The notes: a model not told the origin generated them from the letters alone. DNA of 11,664 nucleotides from Desulfobacteraceae bacterium (GCA_003354055.1 PIVQ01000166.1:1-11664); one strand, 5' to 3'; shown: positions 1 through 7,849, counted from the first letter of the stretch. Program-made: numbers and translations.

Positions 1-121
1 TGTCAATACGGCATCCCGATCCATGCTCATTACCGAGTCTGATCCCAAAGCACTGCTGGATCGATTTGAGTCCTATGAGGCACCTGTGGTTAACAAATGG
101 ATTGACCGGAACAACACCTAA
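1..121 (+). CDS. C-terminal end of an unrecognised protein (partial)
   Basis: An open frame enters from the left edge (first full codon at position 2) and ends at a TAA at 119-121, giving the last 39 residues of a protein. The tail is charged, contains ITESDPKALLDRF and ends in WIDRNNT. The opening VNTASR loosely resembles a motif of class III nucleotide cyclases, but too little follows it for a normal cyclase C terminus, so I do not assign that family. No signal, membrane segment or other motif is visible in the fragment. It is followed by two inverted repeats that could mark the end of its transcript. The frame is inferred to be coding because it is open to the edge and stops just before those repeats. 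Confidence 0.5.
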   Translation, partial: VNTASRSMLITESDPKALLDRFESYEAPVVNKWIDRNNT

Positions 122-171
122 GGCACAAAATCAAAAACAAATCTTCCATAACAATAAATGCATTTTGTGCC
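122..171. repeat. Perfect 10-bp inverted repeat with 30-nt spacer
   Basis: GGCACAAAAT (122-131) is matched exactly by its reverse complement ATTTTGTGCC (162-171), starting at the base after the upstream stop codon. The spacer is A/C-rich. There is no T-run after the right arm, so it is not a textbook intrinsic terminator. It could be a long-loop 3'-end hairpin or a protein-binding dyad. Confidence 0.55.
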
Positions 172-174
172 CTG

Positions 175-203
175 TTTGAGCTGATATTGAAGTTCAGCTT
201 AAA
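175..203 (+). terminator. Possible stem-loop after the first gene
   Basis: TTTGAGCTGA (175-184) pairs with TCAGCTTAAA (194-203) with one G-U pair around a 9-nt loop. Only AAATTT-type sequence follows, so termination would be weak. It lies directly after the 122-171 dyad and 57 nt before the TraB start, so it could serve as a weak terminator for the upstream gene or as a leader structure for the downstream one. Confidence 0.35.
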
Positions 204-248
204 TTTGGGGTGGCTTTAATTCACTACTGGGCCTATGGCGGATGATAC

Positions 249-254
249 AGGAGG
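249..254 (+). promoter_or_regulatory. Shine-Dalgarno deciding the TraB/GumN start
   Basis: AGGAGG lies 5 nt before the ATG at 260 and inside the extra codons that an ATG at 242 would add. It therefore supports the shorter protein, which also has the better signal peptide. Confidence 0.75.
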
Positions 255-259
255 AAAAC

Positions 260-1126
260 ATGGGAATTAAACAATGGGGAATGGCTGTCTTACTTTTCTT
301 CCTCACGGTGGTCGCAGCCCAGGCAGGCTCTCCAATATGGAAAATCTCCGACGGCAACCATCACCTTTATATCGGCGGTACCATCCATGTGCTGGGTGAG
401 GCAGATTATCCCCTGCCGGAAGAATTTGACAGGGCGTATGCCGATTCCCACACCCTGGTCTTTGAAACCGATATCGGACAGATGGAGAATCCCGAATTTG
501 CCAGCCAGATGATGTCCCAAATGGTATATACGGACGACCGGACCTTGAAAAACCTGCTGCGTCCAAATACCTTCACAGACCTGACCCGGTTTGCCGGGGA
601 GCGGGGCATCCCTGTTGAGGCCCTCAATCAATTCAAACCAGGGATGGTGATGGTCTTTCTTACCCTGACTGAAACACAGCGGTTGGGGGTTGGCGGCGCA
701 GGCGTTGACGAATTCTACTTTAAAAAAGGCAAGACGGATGGCAGGGCCATGGCTTTTCTTGAAAGCCCCATGGCACAGATCGGTTTTTTGTCGGAAATCG
801 GCATGGACAATGAAGATGAGATGATTGCCTATATTCTCGAAGATGTTGAAAAACTGCCCGGTCTGCTCCCGGTAATGAAACAGGCATGGAAATCCGGGGA
901 CAATGACCTGTTGTACAGAAAGACATTAGCACCCCTTAAAAAAGATTTCCCGGAGCTTTATCATTCCATCATGGTACAGCGGAATCTCAACTGGCTGCCG
1001 CAAATACAAAAGATGATGACTACCTTAGAAGTGGAATTTATCCTGGTGGGTGCAGGCCACCTGGCCGGAGACCGGGGACTGCTTGAACTGCTCCGGAAAA
1101 AAGGGTTTAAGGCAAAGAACCTTTAA
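260..1126 (+). CDS. Exported TraB/GumN family protein
   Basis: The product (288 aa) belongs to the TraB/GumN family, whose bacterial members are secreted or envelope proteins of poorly known function, proposed to be metalloproteases related to Tiki. The start at 260 is preferred over an ATG at 242 because a perfect AGGAGG (249-254) lies 5 nt upstream and because it places a clean signal peptide at the N terminus: MGIKQWG, then a hydrophobic stretch ending near AQA (about residues 1-22). Family landmarks are GGTIHVLG (residues 39-46), the FLESPMAQ segment (166-173) with Glu and Gln, and the C-terminal LVGAGHLAG (262-270). The conserved glycine-histidine motifs are intact and the length is normal. 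No transmembrane segment follows the signal, so a periplasmic or lipid-free exported protein is likely. It is convergent with the minus-strand operon, with only 14 nt between stop codons. Its role here is unknown. Confidence 0.85.
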   Translation: MGIKQWGMAVLLFFLTVVAAQAGSPIWKISDGNHHLYIGGTIHVLGEADYPLPEEFDRAYADSHTLVFETDIGQMENPEFASQMMSQMVYTDDRTLKNLLRPNTFTDLTRFAGERGIPVEALNQFKPGMVMVFLTLTETQRLGVGGAGVDEFYFKKGKTDGRAMAFLESPMAQIGFLSEIGMDNEDEMIAYILEDVEKLPGLLPVMKQAWKSGDNDLLYRKTLAPLKKDFPELYHSIMVQRNLNWLPQIQKMMTTLEVEFILVGAGHLAGDRGLLELLRKKGFKAKNL

Positions 1127-1131
1127 TCCTT
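1097..1131 (-). terminator. Probable intrinsic terminator of the minus-strand operon
   Basis: On the minus strand AAGGATTAAAGG (1131-1120) pairs with CCTTAAACCCTT (1112-1101) around a 7-nt loop. There is one mismatch and one G-U pair, and a run of T residues follows (1102-1097). It starts about 10 nt after the stop of the cysteine hydrolase gene and lies inside the last codons of the convergent TraB gene. On the plus strand no T-run follows, so it should act in the minus direction only. The stem is A/T-rich, so efficiency is uncertain. Confidence 0.5.
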
Positions 1132-1140
1132 AAATCGCCG

Positions 1141-1803
1141 TCAAGGTGTTGGCGAGGGGCCAAGTTCAGTTATTAACTCGTCCGTGGTACATTGACGGCA
1201 ATACCCCTTTATATGATCAATGGCAGTGTCGTGCCGCTCCCGGGTGTGTGTGGCGCAGGCATCGGTGATTAAGGTGACCAGATAACCCAGATCACAGGCA
1301 TCTCGTACCGTGGAGCTGATACATTGATCCGTGAGCATACCGGAGACAATGAGATATTTGACACCCAGGTTCCCTAAGATGTAATGAATATTGGTGGAGA
1401 TGAACACGCTGGATGAGGTTTTGGGGAAGATGATCTCATCGTCAATAGGCTGAATCCGGCGCAGCACCTTTGCATCCCGCGAGCCTTTGGAAACGTTGAA
1501 GCCGCTGATCTTATAGTCAAGGCTGCGGTCTCTTCCGTCGTGGGTCAGGCTTTCGATCACCGTGTAAAGCACCTCAATTCCGGTCCCACGGCAGGCCCTC
1601 TGCAGGCGCTCCATATTCGGCAAGGCAATATTGTTAAGGCGACTGAAATAGTAGTCGTACCTGACCAGGGCATCATCTGGTTCAAGCCCCTGCGCCTTGT
1701 ATACACCGCCTTCGGGCCTGGCATTCAGATTTTGGACATCTACGAACAGCAAAGCGGTTTCGGACGGTACCACAGGTGTCTGCCGGGTTAAAATATCCGT
1801 CAT
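1141..1803 (-). CDS. Isochorismatase-like cysteine hydrolase
   Basis: The product (220 aa, cytosolic, normal family length) is an isochorismatase-superfamily hydrolase. Members cleave C-N bonds in amides (nicotinamidase, N-carbamoylsarcosine amidase, ureidoacrylate amidase) or vinyl-ether bonds. The catalytic triad is visible: Asp22 in FVDVQN, Lys128 in IIFPKTSSS and Cys161 in GMLTDQCISS, the last in the usual cis-peptide/nucleophile context. With Cys present it is expected to be an amidohydrolase rather than a true isochorismatase, where Cys is absent. The ATG lies 2 nt after the stop of the glutamine-synthetase-like gene, and a weak GGAG sits 11 nt upstream inside that gene, so translation is probably coupled. 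The substrate cannot be read from sequence; the neighbouring ligase suggests an amide made or salvaged in the same pathway. A candidate terminator follows at once. Confidence 0.85.
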   Translation of the reverse strand: MTDILTRQTPVVPSETALLFVDVQNLNARPEGGVYKAQGLEPDDALVRYDYYFSRLNNIALPNMERLQRACRGTGIEVLYTVIESLTHDGRDRSLDYKISGFNVSKGSRDAKVLRRIQPIDDEIIFPKTSSSVFISTNIHYILGNLGVKYLIVSGMLTDQCISSTVRDACDLGYLVTLITDACATHTRERHDTAIDHIKGYCRQCTTDELITELGPSPTP

Positions 1804-1805
1804 TA

Positions 1806-3149
1806 TCAGTACCGCTCCAGCAGAAGATCGACTTCCTCTTCCAGGCTTGCCTCTTTAAGATTTTCCCACTCGTGTTGGCGTACCGCCGTAAAGGACCGGG
1901 CTAAAGGTTCTCCCATTGCCGAGAGCAGCAGATCATCTTTTTTCAGGGCATCAATGGCCTCACCCAGATTCTGGGGCAGCAGATCTATTCCCTTCTCCCT
2001 GCGCTGTTTTTCAGGAATAAGGCCGGGGTCTACCAAGACCTCTTCCGGAAGTTCCAAATCACGAGTTATCCCGTCCATGCCTGCGGCAATGATTGCGCCG
2101 AGGGCCAGATAGGGATTGGCAGTTCCATCTGCGGTTTTATACTCGATGCGGTCGGCCCTGGCTCCTGTTTTGTCCTTACAGACACGCAGGGCAGCCTCCC
2201 GGTTCTGGGTTCCCCAGGCCCTGAAGGCTCCGGCCCAGAAATGGGGACGAATACGCCGGTAGGAGGTCTTGCCGGGGATGGTGACGGCGCACAGTGCCGG
2301 CAGGTGATCAAGGATGCCGGCCATGAATGCGGCACACTCGCGGCTCAACCCGTTTGTCTGGCGGGGCTCTCCGCTGACATTTTTTCCTTCCCGCCACAGG
2401 CTGAAATTGATATGACTGCCGGATCCGGCCTTGTCTTCGTAAATCTTAGGCAGAAAGGATGCAATCAACTCATGTTGAAATGCAACCCCCCGTACGGTTT
2501 CCCGGTAACGTATCTGCCGGTCCGCCGCATGAACCGCTTTAGCATAGCGAATATTTACCTCCTGCTGACCGGGGCCGGACTCAGGATAGTAGCTTTCCAC
2601 CTCAATGTTCTGTGCCATAAACGATTCGGTAAGATCGTTAATATAGGCCAGGTGTTGATTCATGGATCCGGTTGAGGCATATACCGTGTTATCGGCCGGG
2701 TCAAAAGTGCCGTCAGGATTTTTTTTCAACAGAAAAAACTCGTTTTCAAAAACCGCATTAAGGAGCAGTCCGTTTTTCTCAAGCTGATCCGCCTGCCGTT
2801 TCAAAAAACCTCTGGGACAATGGTCCCAAACAATTCCGGTTTCAGGGACGATCATATCGCACATAACTTGGGCATGTCCCTTTGCATAGGGAAGCACGAC
2901 AAGGGTTGACCAGTCCGGCATCAGCCGGACTTCACCCACGGGATCAAGTCCGGTTTCAGCAACCACGGCGTCATACATCACCGGAATCGCCATCTGGGCA
3001 GATGTGATACCGATGCCGTTATCCGTGAGGTCTTCCAGAAAATTGATATGGTAAGCTTTTGCCCGGATCACATTGGCATTGTCACACCAGAGCAGGCGAA
3101 TAAATTTTACGCCTGCCTCTTCCAGCATTTTTTGGGTGGTCTTGTGCAT
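1806..3149 (-). CDS. Glutamine-synthetase-family ligase (GlnA-like, probably not housekeeping)
   Basis: This 447-aa protein has the glutamine synthetase type I fold: a short N-terminal beta-grasp region (FIRLLWCD at about 17-23) and a catalytic domain. Visible motifs are ENEFFLL (135-141, the ExE metal pair), GPGQQEVNIRY (192-202), GSGSHINFSLW (242-252, ATP/Glu-binding His246), SYRRIRPHFWAG (296-307) and RIEYKTADGTANPYLAL (334-350). The proline-rich SPDPSANPY seen in true GlnA is altered to TADGTANPY. The adenylylation-site region of regulated GlnA (a Tyr in NLYDL context) is missing. These features point to a GlnA-like amide or gamma-glutamyl ligase (PuuA/GlnA3 type) joining glutamate or a similar carboxylate to ammonia or an amine at the cost of ATP. 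The specific substrate is unknown. The ATG has AAAGGAAAGG just upstream, and the gene sits between the peptidase (20-nt gap) and the cysteine hydrolase (2-nt gap). Confidence 0.85.
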   Translation of the reverse strand: MHKTTQKMLEEAGVKFIRLLWCDNANVIRAKAYHINFLEDLTDNGIGITSAQMAIPVMYDAVVAETGLDPVGEVRLMPDWSTLVVLPYAKGHAQVMCDMIVPETGIVWDHCPRGFLKRQADQLEKNGLLLNAVFENEFFLLKKNPDGTFDPADNTVYASTGSMNQHLAYINDLTESFMAQNIEVESYYPESGPGQQEVNIRYAKAVHAADRQIRYRETVRGVAFQHELIASFLPKIYEDKAGSGSHINFSLWREGKNVSGEPRQTNGLSRECAAFMAGILDHLPALCAVTIPGKTSYRRIRPHFWAGAFRAWGTQNREAALRVCKDKTGARADRIEYKTADGTANPYLALGAIIAAGMDGITRDLELPEEVLVDPGLIPEKQRREKGIDLLPQNLGEAIDALKKDDLLLSAMGEPLARSFTAVRQHEWENLKEASLEEEVDLLLERY

Positions 3150-3169
3150 GGCCTTTCCTTTAGAAATCT

Positions 3170-4936
3170 TTATAAAGCCCGGGTCTTGTCCCTTAACCAG
3201 GTTTTCACCTCAGGTGCCAGGCCCGGTGCCAATTTTTCATAGACTTCTCTGTGATAATCGTCGATCCAGCGAATTTCCGACTCGGTCAACGCTGCCCTGT
3301 CCAGCAAGCCCCGTTCAAAGTGGCAGAGGGTCATGTTTTCAAATCTTAAAAATTGGCCGAACCCGGTTTTTTCATCTTCTGCCACCAGGATCATATTTTC
3401 AAGACGGATTCCATACTGCCCTTCCCTGTAGAGTCCTGGCTCATTGGTCAGAAGCATGCCCGGTTTTAAAATCTCATCCACGGGATGGGGACTGATCCTG
3501 GCAGGCCCTTCATGGACGCAGAGAAAAAAACCGACCCCATGCCCTGTGCCGTGGCCGAAATCCATGCCCTGCTGCCATAGATACTGCCGGGCCAGGGTGT
3601 CGATCTGATATCCCCTTGTACCGGTGGGAAACATCGCTGTGGCAACGGCAACATGGCCCTTGAGCACCAGGGTGTAATCTTCGATTTCCTGGTCTGTGGG
3701 GCGGCCCAGATGAAGCGTCCGGGTAATGTCGGTGGTACCGGTGAGATAGTTGCCACCTGAATCACTCAAAAACATGGCATCCCGGGTCAGGGTCACATCG
3801 GTCTCTTTAGTGGCGCAGTAATGGCACATGGCAGAGTGTCCCTTGAATGCCATGATGGAATCAAAAGAGGCATTGATGAATTCGTCCTGCGCCTTGCGGA
3901 ATTCAAGTATTTTCTCAGCCGCGGATATTTCCGTAATGGGTTGTTCGCAAGTTTCCACCCAGTTCAGAAAGTTGACCACGGCCCTGCCGTCTTTGACGGC
4001 AGTATCCCGCATATGACCGATTTCAACCTTATTTTTCAAACATTTTAATCCTGTGGCAGGATTCTGTTTTTTAATAATTTTTGCCTTGGGGTTTATCGCC
4101 CGGAAGAGGTGGTCGCTGACCGCCTCGGGATTGATAAGGATCCGGGCTGCGTCATCTAAAGTGGCAAGATGCCGGTCTATTGCCTCATAGGGCTCAAGAA
4201 CAATTTCATCCCGTTCCAGAGATTCCCGGGTAGCCGGATCAAGCTTGGCAGGGTTGATAAACAACCTTGTCTTGTCAGGGAAAATCAGGGCAAAGGCCAG
4301 GTTCACCGGATTGGTATGAACATCCGCGCCCCTTAAATTAAATGTCCAGGCAATATCATCTAAAGCTGTTATCAGATGGACATTGGCCCCGTGATCAGCC
4401 GTTCTTTTCCGTATATCCGCAAGTTTTTCCATCCGGTTCCGGCCGGCATATTCATCCTCCAGAACAAAGGCCCGGGTGGCAGGCATGGGACCGCGATCTG
4501 TCCAGAGATCGGATATCATATCCAGGGTAGTGTCCAGATTAATGTCATGATCATCAAATTTTGCCCGCAGCTTTTTTGTCTGTGCCGCAGAGACCAGACA
4601 ACCGTCAAGGGCAATACAATCCCCTGATCCAAGATTTTTGACCAGCCAGGCATCAAAATCAGGTACACCATCATCCCCCTGCTTGAACAGCTCAAACGCA
4701 TCCATCTGGGACCGGGCCTGAATCCAGTACCTAAAATCTGTCCAGAGTATGGCATCTGTCTTTGTAACAACCGCAGTGCCGGCGGATCCGGTAAATCCGG
4801 TAAGCCAATGCCGGCCCTGCCAGTGACTGGCCGTATATTCACTCTGGTGGGGGTCACCACTGGGAACAATCACAGCGGTAATGCCCCGGTCTTCCATTGT
4901 CGCCCTCAGGGCAACGAGTCTTTCTTTAGAATTCAA
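3170..4936 (-). CDS. Xaa-Pro aminopeptidase (aminopeptidase P, M24B), TTG start
   Basis: The 588-aa cytosolic protein removes an N-terminal residue that precedes proline. It has the long three-domain layout of the eukaryotic-type APP1 enzymes: a creatinase-like N-terminal domain with VPSGDPHQSEY (24-34), a second creatinase-like domain (about 155-295), and a pita-bread catalytic domain (about 305-530) with a C-terminal extension. All five dinuclear-metal ligands are visible: Asp392 (LSDSGG), Asp403 (TDITRT), His466 (GTGHGVG), Glu499 (TNEPG) and Glu513 (RLENM). Their spacing matches human XPNPEP1 almost exactly. Catalytic histidines His367 (KGHSA) and His475 (VHEGP) are also present. The start must be TTG: no in-frame ATG lies between it and the upstream TAA at 4952-4954, AAGGA sits 7 nt before it, and the next Met is 13 residues inside a conserved helix. 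It follows the chemoreceptor stop by 15 nt. Confidence 0.93.
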   Translation of the reverse strand: MNSKERLVALRATMEDRGITAVIVPSGDPHQSEYTASHWQGRHWLTGFTGSAGTAVVTKTDAILWTDFRYWIQARSQMDAFELFKQGDDGVPDFDAWLVKNLGSGDCIALDGCLVSAAQTKKLRAKFDDHDINLDTTLDMISDLWTDRGPMPATRAFVLEDEYAGRNRMEKLADIRKRTADHGANVHLITALDDIAWTFNLRGADVHTNPVNLAFALIFPDKTRLFINPAKLDPATRESLERDEIVLEPYEAIDRHLATLDDAARILINPEAVSDHLFRAINPKAKIIKKQNPATGLKCLKNKVEIGHMRDTAVKDGRAVVNFLNWVETCEQPITEISAAEKILEFRKAQDEFINASFDSIMAFKGHSAMCHYCATKETDVTLTRDAMFLSDSGGNYLTGTTDITRTLHLGRPTDQEIEDYTLVLKGHVAVATAMFPTGTRGYQIDTLARQYLWQQGMDFGHGTGHGVGFFLCVHEGPARISPHPVDEILKPGMLLTNEPGLYREGQYGIRLENMILVAEDEKTGFGQFLRFENMTLCHFERGLLDRAALTESEIRWIDDYHREVYEKLAPGLAPEVKTWLRDKTRAL

Positions 4937-4943
4937 TATGCGT

Positions 4944-4948
4944 TCCTT
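4944..4948 (-). promoter_or_regulatory. Shine-Dalgarno for the TTG start of aminopeptidase P
   Basis: AAGGA on the minus strand is 7 nt from the TTG at 4936. This is ideal spacing and lies between the chemoreceptor stop and the start. It is the main support for the non-ATG initiation codon. Confidence 0.6.
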
Positions 4949-4951
4949 ATC

Positions 4952-7078
4952 TTATTCGATCACAAATCGGTTGATTAGGCTGTCCAGCTTGCCGGTCTGT
5001 GTGCCCATTTCATCTGTATCTTTGTTGATATGGGTACAATTATCAGACATTTTGGCACTGGCCTGATTTACGGATTCCATCTCTTGAGCAATCTCCGAGG
5101 TCAGGCCGTCAAACTGGGTGATACTGGCGTTTACATCACTGATGCCTGTGGCAACGGTGGCTGTATTATCTGCAATTTCCTTGGTTGTGGCAGACTGCTC
5201 CTCAATGGCCGAGGCAATGTCGTTCACCACATCATTCATGTCCCCAAAGGTTTTTGAAATTGTTACCATCTCCTCCACAGTCATGGTGGAAGACTTCATT
5301 ATATTCTGTATTTTCATCTTGATATCCTGGGTGGCCTCTGCGGTCTGGGTGGCCAGGGCCTTGATCTCCCCTGCCACAACGGCAAAGCCCTTACCGGCCT
5401 CTCCGGCACGGGCCGCCTCAATGGTGGCGTTCAGGGCCAGCAGGTTTGTCTGTTCGGAAATCTCATTGATGGATTCTGTAAACGTGTCAATTTCTTTGGC
5501 ATCCATACCCAGCTGAGTCACCTGGCCTGACGCATTCGCTAATTTTTCACCCGTTTCATTACTCATGGCCCTGGCAATTTCCGCGTTCTTGGCAATCTCA
5601 TTGATGGTGGCAGTCATCTCTTCGGTGGCTGAGGCCACGATATCCAAATTGTCGGAGGCCTGGCCCACAACACCTGCGATGGACGTAATTTCAGAACTCA
5701 TCTCATTGGTCGACTGGGTAACCGAATGGGTGGTTTCAAGCATCTTATTCGAATTTTCCGATATATCGTTTGCCTCTTTCCGGGTCACCTGAACAGATTT
5801 TGAAAGGGACAGTGAGCTTGCAGAGATATCTGAAATCATGATCTGGAGTTTTTCAACAAATAAGTTGAACCACTGGGACAGCTCACCGATCTCATCGCGT
5901 GATTTGATTTCGATCCGTTTGGTCAGGTCCCCTTCCCCTTCTGCCACATCCTTAAGACTGGCTGTAACCGTTAGCAAAGATTTTACCATGGAGCCGGAGA
6001 AGAACAGGGCAACGGGAATAATTAAAACAATACAGCAGAGATAGACAATAACCAGGGTGTAGACCACCTGAAGAGTGTTGTCCATAACGATCTTGCTTGA
6101 TGTGAGAACGGAAACAGCCCCTTGACGTTTTGTATCCACATAGATCGGAAGTAGTCCCTGGAAGTAGGATTTACCCCCCACGTCAATGGTGCTGGGGACC
6201 ACCTCCTGGCCTTTCAGGGTCCAGTCTTTGGCAGCGGAAGCGGACAGTCCGGCAGGATTCATCCTTTTATATTCGGCCAGATCACCAAAAGAGAGGTCTT
6301 CTCCGGTAAAGATGTTGATGTGCAGCCCTGTTAGTTCGGCCATCTGGGTGACAAAAGATCTGTCCAGGCTTTTTGACACCAAAACGAAACCAAAGAGTTT
6401 GGGCTCCATTTGATCGGTATCCTTGTTATAATCATCTACCATCACCGGCACATAAATGGACATGACAAGGGTATTACCCTGTCTTACAAGGCTGCTCGAA
6501 GGCTTAACAGATGTCAGGCCTGTACGGGTCAGAGGGTTTGCAAGCCCCGGGAGATCTGCATTGGTTTCCCATTTACTCTTCTTTAAGTCTGCATCATCCG
6601 CAAGACGGGTATATTTAAAGGCCTTTTCCGGATTAACGTAATAGAACCCTGCCAGAAACTGACCGTCTGCCTGGCGTTCGGAAAAGACAAGCAGTTCACC
6701 GTTGGCATCATAAAGGGCCATGGTATTGATATTGTTCACCGTAGCCGTTGCAAACAGGCCATTGGCAAGATCCATGAACCCAGGTTCAGTCATCCCCAGG
6801 TCATAATCTTTTTTGAAATCTCCCAGGAATTTTACGTTTTCACTGACCTTGAAAACAGAATCCATCTGGGCAATCTTCCGGATCAAATCTTCCTGGATTT
6901 CGGTAATTTTAGATTTTACATTGTTGGCCCCGATAACCAGTTTGGCATTGGTGGTCGTTACATTTTGATTGTATGTCACATAAGAGACCACAAGGGATGA
7001 GGCAATCATCACCATACACACCACCAGTACGATTACACTCAAAATTTTCTGTTTTAATTTAAAATTAAATCCCTTCAT
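4952..7078 (-). CDS. Methyl-accepting chemotaxis protein with Cache-type periplasmic sensor
   Basis: The 708-aa receptor sits in the inner membrane and passes ligand binding to CheA/CheW. Order of domains: TM1 (about 12-36), a periplasmic sensor of some 300 residues (37-337) with Cache-like features such as [14 protein letters not shown] and SVLTSS just before TM2, TM2 (about 338-362), HAMP (about 362-415, with GDLTKRIE and DEIGEL), then a long coiled-coil signalling domain. The hairpin tip is intact ([19 protein letters not shown], about 542-560, followed by [15 protein letters not shown]). The C terminus ends in NRFVIE with no pentapeptide for CheR/CheB tethering. AGGAGGG (7084-7090) lies 5 nt from the ATG. 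No other che gene is in view. Its position as first gene of an operon with a peptidase, an amide ligase and a hydrolase suggests it may sense a substrate or product of those enzymes; that is inference. The ligand cannot be named from sequence. Confidence 0.95.
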   Translation of the reverse strand: MKGFNFKLKQKILSVIVLVVCMVMIASSLVVSYVTYNQNVTTTNAKLVIGANNVKSKITEIQEDLIRKIAQMDSVFKVSENVKFLGDFKKDYDLGMTEPGFMDLANGLFATATVNNINTMALYDANGELLVFSERQADGQFLAGFYYVNPEKAFKYTRLADDADLKKSKWETNADLPGLANPLTRTGLTSVKPSSSLVRQGNTLVMSIYVPVMVDDYNKDTDQMEPKLFGFVLVSKSLDRSFVTQMAELTGLHINIFTGEDLSFGDLAEYKRMNPAGLSASAAKDWTLKGQEVVPSTIDVGGKSYFQGLLPIYVDTKRQGAVSVLTSSKIVMDNTLQVVYTLVIVYLCCIVLIIPVALFFSGSMVKSLLTVTASLKDVAEGEGDLTKRIEIKSRDEIGELSQWFNLFVEKLQIMISDISASSLSLSKSVQVTRKEANDISENSNKMLETTHSVTQSTNEMSSEITSIAGVVGQASDNLDIVASATEEMTATINEIAKNAEIARAMSNETGEKLANASGQVTQLGMDAKEIDTFTESINEISEQTNLLALNATIEAARAGEAGKGFAVVAGEIKALATQTAEATQDIKMKIQNIMKSSTMTVEEMVTISKTFGDMNDVVNDIASAIEEQSATTKEIADNTATVATGISDVNASITQFDGLTSEIAQEMESVNQASAKMSDNCTHINKDTDEMGTQTGKLDSLINRFVIE

Positions 7079-7171
7079 TAAGTCCCTCCTGATAAGGCTT
7101 TTTTGTCTTAAAAGTTTTGTTTGCCATCAAAAAGGCTTACACTTTTTATACGATTTTCTCAATCTTTTTCC

Positions 7172-7200
7172 TTGCAAGAACCCGTAATGGCGTGATAGAA
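7172..7200 (+). promoter_or_regulatory. Candidate promoter for the tetR-tryptophanase operon
   Basis: TTGCAA (7172-7177) is followed after 16-17 nt by a weak ATAG-type -10 (about 7194-7200), placing the start point on or next to the palindrome at 7207-7221. TTGCAA is its own reverse complement, so it might also serve the divergent chemoreceptor gene. The -10 match is poor. Confidence 0.3.
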
Positions 7201-7206
7201 AACCAT

Positions 7207-7221
7207 ACCATACAGTATGGT
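7207..7221. promoter_or_regulatory. 15-bp palindromic operator, probable TetR-family site
   Basis: ACCATAC-A-GTATGGT is a perfect dyad with a single central base, located 35 nt before the ATG of the TetR-family gene and just after a candidate promoter. Family members commonly autoregulate through such dyads in their own promoter. Overlapping the initial transcribed region, it would block both tetR and tnaA when occupied. It lies about 130 nt from the divergent chemoreceptor start, so control of that gene is less likely. Confidence 0.6.
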
Positions 7222-7255
7222 TTGTTAATTCTATTTGGAGACCCGACGTAATCTG

Positions 7256-7849
7256 ATGAAACCCTCCCCGAAAAAAACAGGAAAGCCGGCCTGGCTGGCC
7301 CAGGGATTTAAGATATTAAAAACCCATGGGGCTGCCGGCCTGACCATTGAAAACCTGACCCGGGCCATGAACCGGACCAAAGGCGCCTTTTACCATCACT
7401 TTAAAACCAGGCAGGACTACTCTTTTAAACTTCTGGAACTATGGGAAGAACGCCAGGCAGATGAGATTATCAGAATCTCGAAACAGGAAAAGACCTTTGA
7501 CGAGATCAACCAGACCCTGGTGGATCTGTCAGAAAAGGCCATGGATCCGCAAATCGAGGTGGCCATCCGGGCCTGGGCCCTAAGAGACCCTTTGGCCAGG
7601 GAATTTCAGGAACGGATCGACAGCCATAGAATGGCGTTTCTCAAGGAGATGTTTGCCTTGATGACGAATGCGCCCGATGCAGCCGACCTTTTTGCCATGA
7701 TCCGGTACTGCTTTTACATCGGCAGCCACCAGATCATCCCGGCCATGGATGAAACAACATATCAGGACAGGCTGAACGCCCTCACGAGGATGTTCACCCT
7801 CTATTCCCAACATGAAAACAACATACAAAATAAAAGGAAAGCCCCATGA
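7256..7849 (+). CDS. TetR-family transcriptional regulator
   Basis: A 197-aa DNA-binding regulator. The N-terminal TetR domain is clear: a first helix around LAQGFKILKTHG (14-25), then LTIENLTRAMNRTKGAFYHHF (29-49) as the helix-turn-helix, with the family hallmark TKGAFYHHF. The C-terminal part (about 60-190) is a helical ligand-binding domain with little similarity to well-known subfamilies, so the inducer is unknown. The start is uncertain: TTG at 7235 adds 7 residues without a good ribosome site, while ATG at 7256 has GGAG about 15 nt upstream. I chose the ATG because the family's domain begins within about 10 residues of it. The stop overlaps the tryptophanase ATG (ATGA), so the two are translationally coupled. 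The palindrome at 7207-7221 suggests autoregulation, with tryptophan, indole or a related compound as plausible effectors (inference). Confidence 0.88.
   Translation: MKPSPKKTGKPAWLAQGFKILKTHGAAGLTIENLTRAMNRTKGAFYHHFKTRQDYSFKLLELWEERQADEIIRISKQEKTFDEINQTLVDLSEKAMDPQIEVAIRAWALRDPLAREFQERIDSHRMAFLKEMFALMTNAPDAADLFAMIRYCFYIGSHQIIPAMDETTYQDRLNALTRMFTLYSQHENNIQNKRKAP

Noticed and set aside
1..121. Nucleotide cyclase C terminus from VNTASR
   Set aside because: Only about 33 residues follow the motif, fewer than expected, and no other cyclase motif is visible.
242..259. ATG 242 as TraB start
   Set aside because: The Shine-Dalgarno at 249-254 lies within these codons and fits the ATG at 260.
5118..5516. 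Plus-strand open frames within the chemoreceptor gene
   Set aside because: They are antisense to the conserved signalling domain and show no independent ribosome site or family motif.
7079..7255. Flagellar sigma-28 or sigma-54 promoter for the chemoreceptor
   Set aside because: No convincing TAAA/CCGATAA-type or GG/GC-type spacing was found on the minus strand; only weak A/T-rich matches.
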